DNA from: Neptuniibacter pectenicola
Lineage (GTDB): Bacteria > Pseudomonadota > Gammaproteobacteria > Pseudomonadales > Balneatricaceae
Reading direction: 5' to 3'
DNA length: 64,000 nucleotides
Assembly: GCF_001597735.1 (NCBI RefSeq)
Contig: NZ_LUTS01000004.1
Location: 1-64,000 of the forward strand
Part shown: piece after piece, positions 30,176 through 39,335 of the stretch
Position numbering within the stretch: the stretch's first letter is position 1
How the letters are laid out: each line of letters begins with the position of its first letter
The notes under the pieces: model-generated
Databases searched by the model: none
What the model was told of the DNA's origin: nothing
The model's input: only the letters and a program-made list of their open reading frames with translations
Translations under genes and position numbers: made by a program

Positions 30176-30208
30176 AAAAAAAACAGCCCTTCATAGGGCT
30201 GTTTTTTT
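30176..30208. terminator. bidirectional terminator between serB and the fimX-like gene
   Basis: AAAAAAAACAGCCCT and AGGGCTGTTTTTTT form a perfect stem with a TCAT loop. It is placed between two convergent genes and can end both. Confidence 0.95.
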
Positions 30209-30232
30209 ATGGGCGCGCACCCGTTTAGCGGG

Positions 30233-32374
30233 TTACTGCTCGGCGAAAAAATCATAATCCATTTTTTCTTTGGGCGGCTGTAAATAGTTACCCTGTACGT
30301 AATCGACGCCGGCTTTCCACAATGATGCCATTGTTTTTGTATCTTCTACCTGTGGGGCTATAGATACTTTCTCAAGGCTGGATAGCTGTTGAATGAGGCT
30401 ATAAAACTGCTCATCCAGTTCGGGTGTGTTGTTCAGATCTTGTATATAAGATGCGTCTAGTTTTACAAAGTTAGAGCGAACCATTGAGAGTATGTCGTTG
30501 GCATTGAGGGCGTTACCAAAATGCTTAATACAGACTCGGCAGTGGATCTTATGTAGCTTCTCAGTAAATGCCTGTGCTTGGCGTGGTGAGATCGCTATGT
30601 CCGATTCGCTAATTTGGAAAACAAGTCGGTCGGCGGGGATCTTATTCTTCCGTAACACACCAGAGAGCCAAGTGAGGAGTTTCGCATCACTTAAGGCTTG
30701 GGCCGAGATGTTGAGAAAGAGTGTGTTTTTGACCTTACTGTTAAGGGATCGTTTTAATTGTATCAGGCTATGTTCAATCACCCAGCGGTCAACTTTTATC
30801 GCTGTCTCTGAGTCTTCTACTGTATTCATGAAGTCACAAGGTGCAACGAGGCTTTGGTCTTCATTGAGAAGGCGTAGTAGAACTTCGTAATACTGCTCAT
30901 TATGGTCATCCGACGTAAGGTTCACGATCGGTTGATAGAGCAGCTTAAAGTTTAGGTTTTCTACCGCGCAGCGAATCGCATCAAGCTCATCATCTTTCTC
31001 TTCAGTGATGGCTGCTTGAGGTATATGGAGTTTTACGCCATTTCCGTTGCCGGTTTCTTTTCTTAGGTCACTAATGGCTGCCCTCGCACGGTTTAACAGC
31101 TCGTCCTGGGGCGGTGTGCTGTCGTTAATAATAGTGATGCCTATTGAGCAGGTAGACTGTACTTCGACGCCAGCGACCGTTGAGCAGGTGTTTGCGATGC
31201 ATTGGCACAGCTTTTTAGCAAAGGCTTCTGCCTTCTCTACGTGGGGGTCTTTGAAAACGATAACAAATGCATTTTCTTCTGGGTGGGTTAGTAGATGGGC
31301 TTTATTTACTTTCTTATGTAACAGCGCCGAAACATCACGTATCAGTTGGTCACTGCCTTCGTGGCCCCGTTTCTCTTTTATTTGTTCAAGCTGGTCCAGC
31401 TCAATGTAAAGTAAAGAGCAGTCATTGCCGCCCCGTTGCGCCCGTTGGGTTATCTGTTCAAGCTGTTTATGGAGGTGGTGTTTGTTAAATAGACCTGAAA
31501 TATAGTCTAGGTCTTCGTTTAATAGTCCGCCTACATGATGGTCATCGACTCGGAACAGCACACGAATAAGCGGCTTCTCGTTTCGCTCGATAACGGAAAG
31601 CTCTACGTTTGCTGTAAATTCTGTGCGATCGCTTCTCTGCACATTGAGCTGTAACTCTGATTCGTTTAGATGCTGCGCATCCATTTTATTCAGTTGCTCT
31701 GTAAATTTTTTCCGGTCCTCAAAGTTGAGGAGGTCAATCAGAGGTTTTCCTTCTACTTGTTCATTGCTTTCAAAGCCAAAAAGATCAAGAAAGCTTTCGT
31801 TAATACAGATAAGTGTGCCTTGGTCGCAACATGCAATCGCGTTTTTCGAGCTGAGCATCAGTTGCTCAGCACGCTTTTCTGCTTCAGCTAATGCCACTTC
31901 GGCGACCCTTAAGCGGCGGCGGTTATCGAGATGGTCAAGCTCTCGTCTAATGTTGATTAGCACAAGCTCTTTTTCATCTAATGGGACGACCGCCTGAATA
32001 TGGTTCTTTAATCCTTGCAGCAATAAATGGCTATCTGAGCTAGGAATGATCTGTATAACGGGGATGTCTTTGTCTAAGCGCTTCAAATGGCTGATCGCTT
32101 GTTTAGAGGTGAACTCGCCTCGATCTATAGTGCATAGAATTAAATCCCAAGAACGCTCGCTGAGGGCGCTGAGGAACTCTTGTTCATTATTGATCTGCTT
32201 GCCGCGGGGAGAGATTCTGGATGTTCTTAATAAGGTAATGAGTGGCGCGGTCTCTTCAGCGGATAACCCGAGGAAAAGGAGCTGTACGTTTCTTCTTAGG
32301 CGCTGTTTGCGGGGCTGATTGCTACTATATTTTTCCAGCAAGGTGCTGTCATCAACTTCAATAACCTGAGACAT
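30233..32374 (-). CDS. fimX: FimX-like degenerate GGDEF-EAL protein
   Basis: 713 residues: a receiver-like N-terminal domain (about 25-150), a PAS domain (about 170-280), a GGDEF-type domain (about 300-430) and an EAL-type domain (about 450-705). The GGDEF signature is replaced by PEENAF, so it should not make c-di-GMP. In the EAL part the motif reads EVLLRL and the usual DDFG reads KHFG, so hydrolysis is unlikely while binding may remain. P. aeruginosa FimX has the same domain order and similar decay, and controls type IV pilus assembly as a c-di-GMP receptor. Next to serB as in Pseudomonas. I infer a pilus/twitching role. Confidence 0.78.
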   Translation of the reverse strand: MSQVIEVDDSTLLEKYSSNQPRKQRLRRNVQLLFLGLSAEETAPLITLLRTSRISPRGKQINNEQEFLSALSERSWDLILCTIDRGEFTSKQAISHLKRLDKDIPVIQIIPSSDSHLLLQGLKNHIQAVVPLDEKELVLINIRRELDHLDNRRRLRVAEVALAEAEKRAEQLMLSSKNAIACCDQGTLICINESFLDLFGFESNEQVEGKPLIDLLNFEDRKKFTEQLNKMDAQHLNESELQLNVQRSDRTEFTANVELSVIERNEKPLIRVLFRVDDHHVGGLLNEDLDYISGLFNKHHLHKQLEQITQRAQRGGNDCSLLYIELDQLEQIKEKRGHEGSDQLIRDVSALLHKKVNKAHLLTHPEENAFVIVFKDPHVEKAEAFAKKLCQCIANTCSTVAGVEVQSTCSIGITIINDSTPPQDELLNRARAAISDLRKETGNGNGVKLHIPQAAITEEKDDELDAIRCAVENLNFKLLYQPIVNLTSDDHNEQYYEVLLRLLNEDQSLVAPCDFMNTVEDSETAIKVDRWVIEHSLIQLKRSLNSKVKNTLFLNISAQALSDAKLLTWLSGVLRKNKIPADRLVFQISESDIAISPRQAQAFTEKLHKIHCRVCIKHFGNALNANDILSMVRSNFVKLDASYIQDLNNTPELDEQFYSLIQQLSSLEKVSIAPQVEDTKTMASLWKAGVDYVQGNYLQPPKEKMDYDFFAEQ

Positions 32375-32528
32375 GTGTACATAAGCTCCAGAATTTAATT
32401 CCTTTAAAATCTACCAGCCCATTAATCATATGAGCAATGTTAAATATATCCGGTTTATTGGTTGTTGTCAGGTTTCTAAAGCAGATAGAGGGGTCAAATT
32501 GTCGATGCTGTTTGAGGTGGGCGATAAA

Positions 32529-32603
32529 TGGCTGGGGTAGGAGGATTCGAACCTCCGCATACTGGTATCAGAAACCAGTGCCTTACCGCTTGGCGATACC
32601 CCA
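32529..32603 (-). tRNA. tRNA-Gln (anticodon CTG)
   Basis: 75 nt, acceptor TGGGGTA/TACCCCA, discriminator G, encoded CCA. The anticodon loop TTCTGAT gives CTG. It has the same sequence as the copy at 36557-36631. It is the last gene of the leftward Met-Gln-Gln cluster. Confidence 0.97.
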
Positions 32604-32699
32604 ACAAAGACTACGTAGAACAGCAGATGATAAGTTTATAATCACGTTAGATTTAAAACCTATATCTATTTTAGGCTGAGAAGGTCTACACATCGAAGG

Positions 32700-32799
32700 T
32701 GTTAGTGTAAACACTAACAGAAGATTTCACGTCGGTTGTTAATCATAAGATTGTAACCAGTTGAGTGTCTTGCCACTCAGATTAACTCTTAGAGTTAAT
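32700..32799. repeat. three palindromes in the tRNA-Gln spacer
   Basis: TGTTAGTGT/ACACTAACA with a 2-bp centre (32700-32719), TGAGTG/CACTCA with a 6-base loop (32762-32779), and ATTAACTCT/AGAGTTAAT with a 1-bp centre (32781-32799). All lie in the 206-bp gap between two tRNA-Gln genes. They are possible pre-tRNA processing hairpins or protein sites. Confidence 0.7.
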
Positions 32800-32809
32800 G
32801 TATAAATAG

Positions 32810-32884
32810 TGGCTGGGGTAGGAGGATTCGAACCTCCGCATGACGAGATCAAAACCCGTTGCCTTACCGCTTGGCTATACCCCA
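32810..32884 (-). tRNA. tRNA-Gln (anticodon TTG)
   Basis: 75 nt, acceptor TGGGGTA/TACCCCA with encoded CCA. The anticodon stem ACGGG/CTCGT encloses TTTTGAT, giving TTG. It differs from the CTG copies mainly in the anticodon arm. It is 15 bp from the tRNA-Met gene. Confidence 0.97.
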
Positions 32885-32899
32885 GCATTATCTGAAACA

Positions 32900-32976
32900 T
32901 GGTGGCAATAGCGGGACTCGAACCTGCGACCCTCGCATTATGAATGCGATGCTCTAACCAACTGAGCTATATTGCC
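32900..32976 (-). tRNA. tRNA-Met (anticodon CAT, elongator type)
   Basis: 77 nt, acceptor GGCAATA/TATTGCC with encoded CCA. Anticodon loop TCATAAT gives CAT. The first base pair is matched (G-C) and the D-arm reads TAGCTCAGTTGG, so it is not an initiator. Elongator Met is favoured over Ile2, but lysidine-type Ile cannot be fully excluded by eye. First gene of the cluster. Confidence 0.93.
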
Positions 32977-33060
32977 AACGCTTCAGAGGCGCGCATTATT
33001 CGCTTTTTCGGTTTATCTGTCAATAGGTTATCTAGGAAAAAATAAGAAAAAAATGAATAA

Positions 33061-33091
33061 AAAAAACCGGCAATCAATGCCGGCTTTTTTT
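33061..33091 (-). terminator. terminator after ychF
   Basis: Read leftward, GCCGGCA and TGCCGGT pair around a short loop, flanked by T-rich sequence. The A-run and T-run on both sides could make it bidirectional. It ends the prs-rplY-pth-ychF set 14 bp after ychF. Confidence 0.93.
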
Positions 33092-33104
33092 GGATGTTTT
33101 TTGT

Positions 33105-34196
33105 TCAGACATTAAAGCGGAAATGAACAACGTCGCCATCTTGGATGATGTAGTCCTTACCTTCGAGACGCCATTTACCGGCATCTTTTGCGCCGTTTTC
33201 GCCATTGAATTCAATAAAATGTTCATAGCTCACAACTTCGGCACGGATAAAGCCTTTTTCAAAGTCGGTATGGATAACACCGGCGGCTTGTGGGGCTGTT
33301 GCGCCAACTTTAACCGTCCATGCGCGAACCTCTTTTACGCCCGCGGTGAAGTAGGTTTGTAGGCCTAATAAGTTGTAGCCTTCACGGATAACACGATCTA
33401 ATCCAGGCTCTTCCATGCCAAGGTCTTCAAGAAACTCGTTACGCTCTTCGTCATCTAGCTCTGAAATCTCAGCCTCAAGCTTGTTGCACACCACGACTAC
33501 ACCTGCTTGCTCTGTCGCGGCTAGTTCACGTACTTTATCTAGATGAGGGTTGTTTTCAAAACCGTCTTCATCAACATTGGCAATATACATGGTGGGTTTA
33601 ACGGTTAGCATATGGAACGTCTTGGCGATGGCCATTTCGTCATCGTTAAGGCCGAGCGCACGAACCGGTAGCCCTTCCTCTAGATGAGGAATTAGGCGCT
33701 CTAAAATAGCTTTTTGTGCGACGGCTTCTTTGTCGCCACCTTTCGCTGCTTTTTGGATACGCTGTAGTTGCTTCTCTGCTGAGTCTAAGTCAGCTAAAGC
33801 GAGCTCTAAGTTAATGATTTCTATGTCAGCTAGGGGGTCGATACGGTTGGCAACATGGATAACATTGTCGTCTTCAAAGCAGCGTACCACGTGTGCAATA
33901 GCATCGGTTTCGCGGATGTTAGCCAAGAATTTATTGCCTAGCCCTTCACCTTTTGATGCGCCCGCTACGAGGCCTGCGATATCGACAAACTCCATCGTTG
34001 TGGGTAAAACGCGTTCAGGGTTAACGATGAGCGCTAATTTATCTAAACGGGGATCAGGCATTGCAACCGTGCCTGCATTCGGCTCGATGGTGCAAAATGG
34101 GAAGTTCTCAGCGGCAATGCCGTTTTTGGTTAGCGCATTAAAAAGTGTAGATTTGCCTACATTAGGCAGGCCAACAATACCGCATTTAAAACCCAT
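33105..34196 (-). CDS. ychF: redox-responsive ATPase YchF
   Basis: 363 residues, full length. An OBG-family P-loop protein that prefers ATP: Walker [10 protein letters not shown] at residues 8-16, DIAGLV near 70, a coiled-coil insert, and a C-terminal TGS domain with [18 protein letters not shown]. It binds ribosomes and affects oxidative-stress responses. It lies 21 bp after pth, the very conserved pth-ychF pair. Confidence 0.98.
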   Translation of the reverse strand: MGFKCGIVGLPNVGKSTLFNALTKNGIAAENFPFCTIEPNAGTVAMPDPRLDKLALIVNPERVLPTTMEFVDIAGLVAGASKGEGLGNKFLANIRETDAIAHVVRCFEDDNVIHVANRIDPLADIEIINLELALADLDSAEKQLQRIQKAAKGGDKEAVAQKAILERLIPHLEEGLPVRALGLNDDEMAIAKTFHMLTVKPTMYIANVDEDGFENNPHLDKVRELAATEQAGVVVVCNKLEAEISELDDEERNEFLEDLGMEEPGLDRVIREGYNLLGLQTYFTAGVKEVRAWTVKVGATAPQAAGVIHTDFEKGFIRAEVVSYEHFIEFNGENGAKDAGKWRLEGKDYIIQDGDVVHFRFNV

Positions 34197-34217
34197 GATT
34201 GATTCCTGTAATTGAAA

Positions 34218-34808
34218 CTAGCTGGCTGAAAAACTGTGTAACTGGTTCATTGCTTTGGCCCAGTCGCCAGTAATGGCTAACTCCAAGTGACGCTCCGCTT
34301 CATCTATGGCTATCAGAGTGGCATCGCGTTCTTTTGCTGGAGCTCTATTTAATACAAATCCACTCACTTGGCTGCTGTGACCTGGGTGGCCAATACCAAT
34401 ACGTAAGCGGTAAAAATTCTTGTTGTTGCCTAGTTTACTGATGATATCCCGTAAACCATTGTGTCCACCGTGTCCGCCGCCTAGTTTAAAACGGGCAACA
34501 CCTGGGGGCAGGTCAAGTTCATCGTGTGCGACTAAAATTGATTCGGGTGGGATCTTAAAAAAGTTAGCTAATGCTGAAACGGACTGGCCGCTCAGGTTCA
34601 TAAAAGTCGTAGGTACAAGTAGGTGTACAATGGAACCCTTAATATTAGCTTTAGCGTAAAGCCCATGGTATTTCTTTTCGGGCTTTAGGGGGGCGAGATG
34701 TCGAGCAGCAAGCTGCTCGACAAACTCTGCACCAGCATTGTGACGAGTTTGTGCATATTTATCGCCCGGATTACCGAGGCCAACAATTAGCTGGATCTTG
34801 TCTTTCAT
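34218..34808 (-). CDS. pth: peptidyl-tRNA hydrolase
   Basis: 196 residues. It releases peptides from tRNAs that drop off ribosomes. Visible features: [17 protein letters not shown] with catalytic His23, [16 protein letters not shown] and the [13 protein letters not shown] loop. Downstream of rplY by 23 bp and upstream of ychF. Confidence 0.98.
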   Translation of the reverse strand: MKDKIQLIVGLGNPGDKYAQTRHNAGAEFVEQLAARHLAPLKPEKKYHGLYAKANIKGSIVHLLVPTTFMNLSGQSVSALANFFKIPPESILVAHDELDLPPGVARFKLGGGHGGHNGLRDIISKLGNNKNFYRLRIGIGHPGHSSQVSGFVLNRAPAKERDATLIAIDEAERHLELAITGDWAKAMNQLHSFSAS

Positions 34809-34831
34809 GCTAGTGCATTGTTACCGGTAAA

Positions 34832-35422
34832 TTACTTGTTGCCGCGAGGCGCGTAAATGTAACCGATACCTTGATCATGGTCACCGCCACGACGAAGAGA
34901 TACGATCTCAACACCTGCAGGCAAAGTGATGTCTGATAGGTGAAGTACTTTGTCTGTTTCGCAATCAGATAGGTCAACAACCAACGTATCTGGAAGGTCT
35001 GTTGCTAGGCAAAGGATTTCAACTGTGTTTTTCTCAGATGCAAATTTGCAAGCAGCTTTAGATGCAGGTGATTTTTCAAAGTTGATAAATTCAACCGGAA
35101 CAGTAATTTTGATCGGGCTGGATTTAGTTACACGTTGAAAGTCAGCGTGTAGTACAACAGGTTTAGCTGGGTGACGCTGTAGATCTTTTAGGATCACTTG
35201 CTCATCTTTACCATCTAGTTTTAGTGTAACAATAGATGAGTAGAAAGCATCGTCTGCTAGTAGTTTGATTAGCTCGTTGTTTGGCATAGCGATGGCAGTT
35301 GGCTTTTTGCGCTTATCACCACCGTAAACGATACCAGGAACAAGACCTGTGCGACGTAGGCGGCGGCTCGCACCTTTCCCTTCATCTTCACGTGCTACTG
35401 CATTTACTTCAAAGTTAGACAT
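34832..35422 (-). CDS. rplY: 50S ribosomal protein L25 (CTC form)
   Basis: 196 residues. The N-terminal L25 domain (about 1-95) binds 5S rRNA; the C-terminal TL5/CTC domain (about 96-190) makes it longer than the 94-residue E. coli protein. Markers: GKGASRRLRR, VPGIVYGG and LHADFQRV. It follows prs after a 127-bp gap that holds a strong hairpin, which may be a regulatory leader. Confidence 0.97.
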   Translation of the reverse strand: MSNFEVNAVAREDEGKGASRRLRRTGLVPGIVYGGDKRKKPTAIAMPNNELIKLLADDAFYSSIVTLKLDGKDEQVILKDLQRHPAKPVVLHADFQRVTKSSPIKITVPVEFINFEKSPASKAACKFASEKNTVEILCLATDLPDTLVVDLSDCETDKVLHLSDITLPAGVEIVSLRRGGDHDQGIGYIYAPRGNK

Positions 35423-35444
35423 TTTAATACCTTTAAATAAACAA

Positions 35445-35475
35445 ACTGCAAAACCTTGCGACCAAGTTTTGCAGT
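35445..35475 (-). promoter_or_regulatory. hairpin in the rplY leader
   Basis: ACTGCAAAAC and GTTTTGCAGT form a perfect 10-bp inverted repeat around 11 bases, between the prs stop and the rplY start (about 23 bp before the ATG). There is only a weak T-rich stretch after it on the transcribed strand, so it may be an attenuator or an L25-responsive leader element rather than a terminator. Confidence 0.55.
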
Positions 35476-35549
35476 ATTTGGCCCTTTGTGGGCAATATGC
35501 TCGTCAGTGTGTGGCGAGCGCTGTATCAGCGATTGTTGTAAGTGTTACC

Positions 35550-36491
35550 TTAGCGGAACATTGCGCTGATAGATTCTTCGTTGCAAACACGGCGAACGGC
35601 TTCTGCAAGCAGTGGCGCGAGTGTTAGCTGGCGAATTTTATTGCAGCCTGCAGCTGCTTCAGAAAGAGGAATTGTGTCAGTGACAACAAATTCATCTAAA
35701 TCTGAATTAGTGATGTTGCTAACAGCAGGGCCCGAAAGAACCGCGTGAGTCGCGTAAGCAACAACGCGTGCTGCGCCGTTTGCCTTCAGCGCTTTGGCGG
35801 CTTTACATAGGGTGCCTGCGGTATCACACATGTCATCGACAAGGACGCAGGTACGGCCTTCAACATCACCTATAATATTCATAACTTGTGATTCATTTGC
35901 CCGTTCGCGACGTTTGTCGATAATGGCAAGATCACAATCAAGTTGTTTAGCAACCGCTCTGGCACGGACTACGCCGCCCACATCTGGCGAAACAACCATG
36001 ATATTGTCGTATTCTTGGTCAACGATATCATCCAGCAGTACGGGTGAACCGTACACGTTATCCACAGGAACACTAAAGAACCCTTGGATCTGGTCTGCAT
36101 GCAGGTCAACCGTAAGCACGCGGTCGATTCCAATAGCATCCATCATGTCGGCAACCACTTTTGCCGTGATAGGTACACGAGCAGAACGGGGACGACGATC
36201 TTGGCGAGCGTAACCAAAGTAAGGTACAACCGCTGTAATACGTGAAGCTGATGCCCGGCGAAGAGCATCCGCAAGTACAATCAGTTCCATTAGATTGTCG
36301 TTCGTTGGCGCGCAGGTAGATTGTATAATGAAAACATCTTTTCCTCGGACGTTTTCTTGAATCTCGACGCTTACTTCGCCATCACTAAAACGACCAACAT
36401 TTGCTTTACCCATAGGGATATCAAGGCGATCAACTACTTTTCGCGCAAGTTCCGGGTTAGCATTGCCGGTGAAGACCATCATCTTGGACAC
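35550..36491 (-). CDS. prs: ribose-phosphate pyrophosphokinase
   Basis: 313 residues from the GTG at 36491, which has AAGG 8 bp upstream and gives [15 protein letters not shown], the start I recall for pseudomonad Prs. Longer open frames run into the tRNA-Gln gene and are not coding. Makes PRPP from ribose-5-phosphate and ATP. Landmarks: [33 protein letters not shown], and the PRPP loop [12 protein letters not shown]. Between tRNA-Gln and rplY. Confidence 0.96.
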   Translation of the reverse strand: MSKMMVFTGNANPELARKVVDRLDIPMGKANVGRFSDGEVSVEIQENVRGKDVFIIQSTCAPTNDNLMELIVLADALRRASASRITAVVPYFGYARQDRRPRSARVPITAKVVADMMDAIGIDRVLTVDLHADQIQGFFSVPVDNVYGSPVLLDDIVDQEYDNIMVVSPDVGGVVRARAVAKQLDCDLAIIDKRRERANESQVMNIIGDVEGRTCVLVDDMCDTAGTLCKAAKALKANGAARVVAYATHAVLSGPAVSNITNSDLDEFVVTDTIPLSEAAAGCNKIRQLTLAPLLAEAVRRVCNEESISAMFR

Positions 36492-36556
36492 GGCGTGCAC
36501 CTTTTCGAATATAATTTGTTCGGAATCTATAGATTGGGAACCGTTCATAGGCTTTT

Positions 36557-36631
36557 TGGCTGGGGTAGGAGGATTCGAACCTCCGCATACTGGTATCAGA
36601 AACCAGTGCCTTACCGCTTGGCGATACCCCA
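36557..36631 (-). tRNA. tRNA-Gln (anticodon CTG), second copy
   Basis: 75 nt, same sequence as the tRNA at 32529-32603, with anticodon CTG and encoded CCA. Located 65 bp before the prs start, the position where many gammaproteobacteria carry a tRNA-Gln between ispE and prs. Here ispE is missing from the other side. Confidence 0.97.
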
Positions 36632-36756
36632 ACATATTCCTCTTGGAGGACCGGCCTCCCATTGAAAGAGGCGCAGATTATCTAGGATTGGCTTTTTAAT
36701 GTCAAACCTTAGGCGGCACTGAAGGATGAATATTCTTTATCTAAGGGGGTTGTGCC

Positions 36757-37350
36757 TTACTGTTTAATCCAACTATTAATAACGACCGTTATTTTTAGGT
36801 CGTTTCTGGATAGGCTTAGTTTGTTCGGTAAGGCGGGGGTTAGGCTGTTATAGCGCAGATATTGAATCTCCCAACCATCTTGCTGTAGGTTTTTTAGTCG
36901 ATTGTTTTCAAGGCTATGTGTATAAGGCTTTGCTGGTGAGGGTAGGCCGCGTATCCACCAGTAAATGTCGCTGATGGGAAGGTCCCAGCCGAGCTTCTCA
37001 TATAAAATTTGCTCAGGGCTGACCCCTGTATACTGTTTGTCACCGGATACGTTAACGGTCACTTCACCTGGCATACCCGCAATCGATGCGCCACCTTGTC
37101 CCCAAGGGCCATGAATATCAATTTGGTAGGTCTGCTTTATTTGTAGCCATTTAAGGCTAGCGGTTTGGTTGTCTTCGGGGGTGCGAATGCCAACCTTTCC
37201 GCTGAGTTCCCAGCTCGCGTACTGTTTTAGTAGGGCTTGGTGATCTTGCCAGGATAAGGTTGGACCAAGCGGTAAAGCGGGTTGTGTCTTTTGTAGGCTA
37301 CAGCCCGCTAAATAAAGGCAACCGAGTGCTATGAATAGGTGTTTCAACAT
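36757..37350 (-). CDS. lolB: outer-membrane lipoprotein insertion protein LolB
   Basis: 197 residues with a lipoprotein signal peptide and lipobox LAGC (Cys17). The remaining domain has the LolB pattern: SWQDHQALLKQYASWELSGKVGIR near the start, GPWGQGGASIAGMPGEV, LPISDIYWWIRGLP, and a DLKITVVINSWIKQ end. It accepts lipoproteins from LolA and inserts them into the outer membrane. Complete at both ends, and the next gene downstream is tRNA-Gln, not ispE. Confidence 0.93.
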   Translation of the reverse strand: MLKHLFIALGCLYLAGCSLQKTQPALPLGPTLSWQDHQALLKQYASWELSGKVGIRTPEDNQTASLKWLQIKQTYQIDIHGPWGQGGASIAGMPGEVTVNVSGDKQYTGVSPEQILYEKLGWDLPISDIYWWIRGLPSPAKPYTHSLENNRLKNLQQDGWEIQYLRYNSLTPALPNKLSLSRNDLKITVVINSWIKQ

Positions 37351-37383
37351 ATATGTTTAATATCTGTTTGGTTAAGTAATGGG

Positions 37384-39078
37384 CTATTGCGTGTTAATAG
37401 CTTGCATTGCTTCATCTAAAAAAGGGTTGTCGGGGTTATCTTTATGCGCTGCTTCCAGTAGAGATTTTGCTTTCTCTTCGTGGCCGGTTGCCCAGTACAC
37501 TTGGATGAGGTGGCTAGATACTTCTGGATCTGAGTATAGCCCGTGCGCTTTTTCAAGATAGGGAAGTGCTTCGTGTGAACGGCCCATTTTGTGTAATACC
37601 CACCCCATAGAATCTAAAATGGCAGGGTCTTCGGGCTCCGTGTTCAGTGCAGATTGAATCAGCTGGTGCGCTTCGTTAAAGCGATCAGTATGAAGGAGTA
37701 AGGTATAGCCTAATGCGTTTTGGACTGTCGCATTGTCGGGCTCGAGTGCTAAGACTTGGCGTAAATCTTTTTCGGCCTGTGGGAAGTCGGTTGACTCGAT
37801 CATCATCGCACGAGTATAGAGCAGTGTCGTATCGTTTGGCGTGATGCTTAACGCATCTTCAATTAAGGTAAACGCTTCATCACTATAGTCATGAAGGTTT
37901 AGCCACTCGGCTTCTATGGTAAATATTTGAGTAGCTTGCATTGGTAACGAAGCACGGGCATCACTCAGTATTTGTTGGACGCGCGCTTTGTCGTCAGCAT
38001 TTTTTAATAATGCGATTGCGCGGGTTAAGGCCTGTAATACATTCGGGCCATCTTCAACGGCTATATAGTGCTCAATGGCTAATTCGTGCTCTTTTTTGGC
38101 TTGTGCGATGTGGCCAAGATAGAAATGGGGTGAGCTATCACTCTCTTCTAAGGTAAGTAGGTGTTCAAACGCGCGCTGGGCACCGTTTAATTGCTCATTC
38201 TCCAGCAGTAGTAGTGCTAGATAGTAGGTGAGCTGCTGGTCTTGAATGTTGTGCACTAACAGGCTCTTTGCTTGTTTTGTGGCGTCTTCAGTATGATTTG
38301 TTTGGAAGAGCAGCTGTGTATAGAGAATATGAAGCTGTCTGTTTTCTGGTTGTTGTTCAAAGGCTGATTGGATCAGCGCAAGTGCACCCGTTAAGTCTTG
38401 CTCTAAACGTAGGAGCTCGGCTTTTTGTATTAACGCTTCAGGGTTCTCTGGGTTGATCAGTAGGGCGCGATTAAATGCAGCCAGTGCCTGCTCTGTTTGA
38501 TTCGATGTTCTATAAAGTAGCGCCAGTGTCAGCTCAAGGTCGGACCGTGGTGCGTGGTTTTTTTTGTAAGCTTCTAGCATTGAGATGTAATCGGAACCGA
38601 CCTGTGTGTCGATCTTTTCACTTTGGCCGCGAATAAGCGCTAAGGTGCGCAATGCATCGTATTCGAGCGCTTTTTCGATTAAAGGTAGCGCGGCTTCATA
38701 TTGGCCTTTATGCAGCAGCATATTGGCTTCGATCTGGTAGGGCTCAGGATTTTCGGGTGAAATTTCACGCCACAGGCGGGCGCTACTGATAATTGTGTCA
38801 CTGTCTCTAACGTACTGCGCGATGCGAGTGGCTCGCTCGGCAACACCGGGATCTTGTGTCTTTTGGGCTTGTACTGAATAGTTTTCGAGGGCGACAGGAA
38901 AAAGTCGACGCTGTCCTGCGATCTCTGCAAGTAGAAGGTCATACAGAGACTCTTGATTGAATTCCCCTGTGACGTAGGGTGTAGGTTCTGGCGCCACGGT
39001 TTGTTGCGGCGTCGGATTGCTCTGGCAGCCGGGCAAAATTAGCAGCGTTAAAATAATAAATATAAAAGATCTATTCAT
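37384..39078 (-). CDS. TPR-repeat outer-membrane lipoprotein
   Basis: 564 residues from ATG 39078. A signal peptide with lipobox LPGC (Cys18) is followed by about a dozen tetratricopeptide repeats covering most of the protein (e.g. ALAAFNRALLINPENPEAL, NALGYTLLL, DSMGWVLHKMGR). TPRs mediate protein-protein contacts. It sits between divergent hemA and lolB as does the equivalent PA4667 of Pseudomonas from memory. The partner is unknown. Confidence 0.9.
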   Translation of the reverse strand: MNRSFIFIILTLLILPGCQSNPTPQQTVAPEPTPYVTGEFNQESLYDLLLAEIAGQRRLFPVALENYSVQAQKTQDPGVAERATRIAQYVRDSDTIISSARLWREISPENPEPYQIEANMLLHKGQYEAALPLIEKALEYDALRTLALIRGQSEKIDTQVGSDYISMLEAYKKNHAPRSDLELTLALLYRTSNQTEQALAAFNRALLINPENPEALIQKAELLRLEQDLTGALALIQSAFEQQPENRQLHILYTQLLFQTNHTEDATKQAKSLLVHNIQDQQLTYYLALLLLENEQLNGAQRAFEHLLTLEESDSSPHFYLGHIAQAKKEHELAIEHYIAVEDGPNVLQALTRAIALLKNADDKARVQQILSDARASLPMQATQIFTIEAEWLNLHDYSDEAFTLIEDALSITPNDTTLLYTRAMMIESTDFPQAEKDLRQVLALEPDNATVQNALGYTLLLHTDRFNEAHQLIQSALNTEPEDPAILDSMGWVLHKMGRSHEALPYLEKAHGLYSDPEVSSHLIQVYWATGHEEKAKSLLEAAHKDNPDNPFLDEAMQAINTQ

Positions 39079-39335
39079 TGAGAAATACACTTAATGTCTA
39101 TGCCATCCCTGTAATTGTTAGGTCACTATAGTTGAATCAGCAACTGCTTGTCAGCTACTTGAGTCGCTTTTACCTAGTATTAAGGGGCTATTTCTTACAA
39201 TAAGTTCCCATAAATGTTCTGTGGTGTTTTAACCTTTGGGGTAAAGCGTTGTATCATAGCGCGCTTATTTGGGTTAGTTACCATCAGCCTGTTGTAATTG
39301 CGTCTTTATGGCTATGGGTAGTAGTGGCGGAAAAA

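Noticed and set aside
32437-32679. Frame spanning tRNA-Gln
   Set aside because: The peptide is the translated tRNA; the same peptide recurs at 36321-36665 because the tRNA is duplicated.
32529-36631. Repeated 75-bp sequence as a possible mobile element
   Set aside because: Both copies are ordinary tRNA-Gln(CTG) genes; flanks are not repeated.
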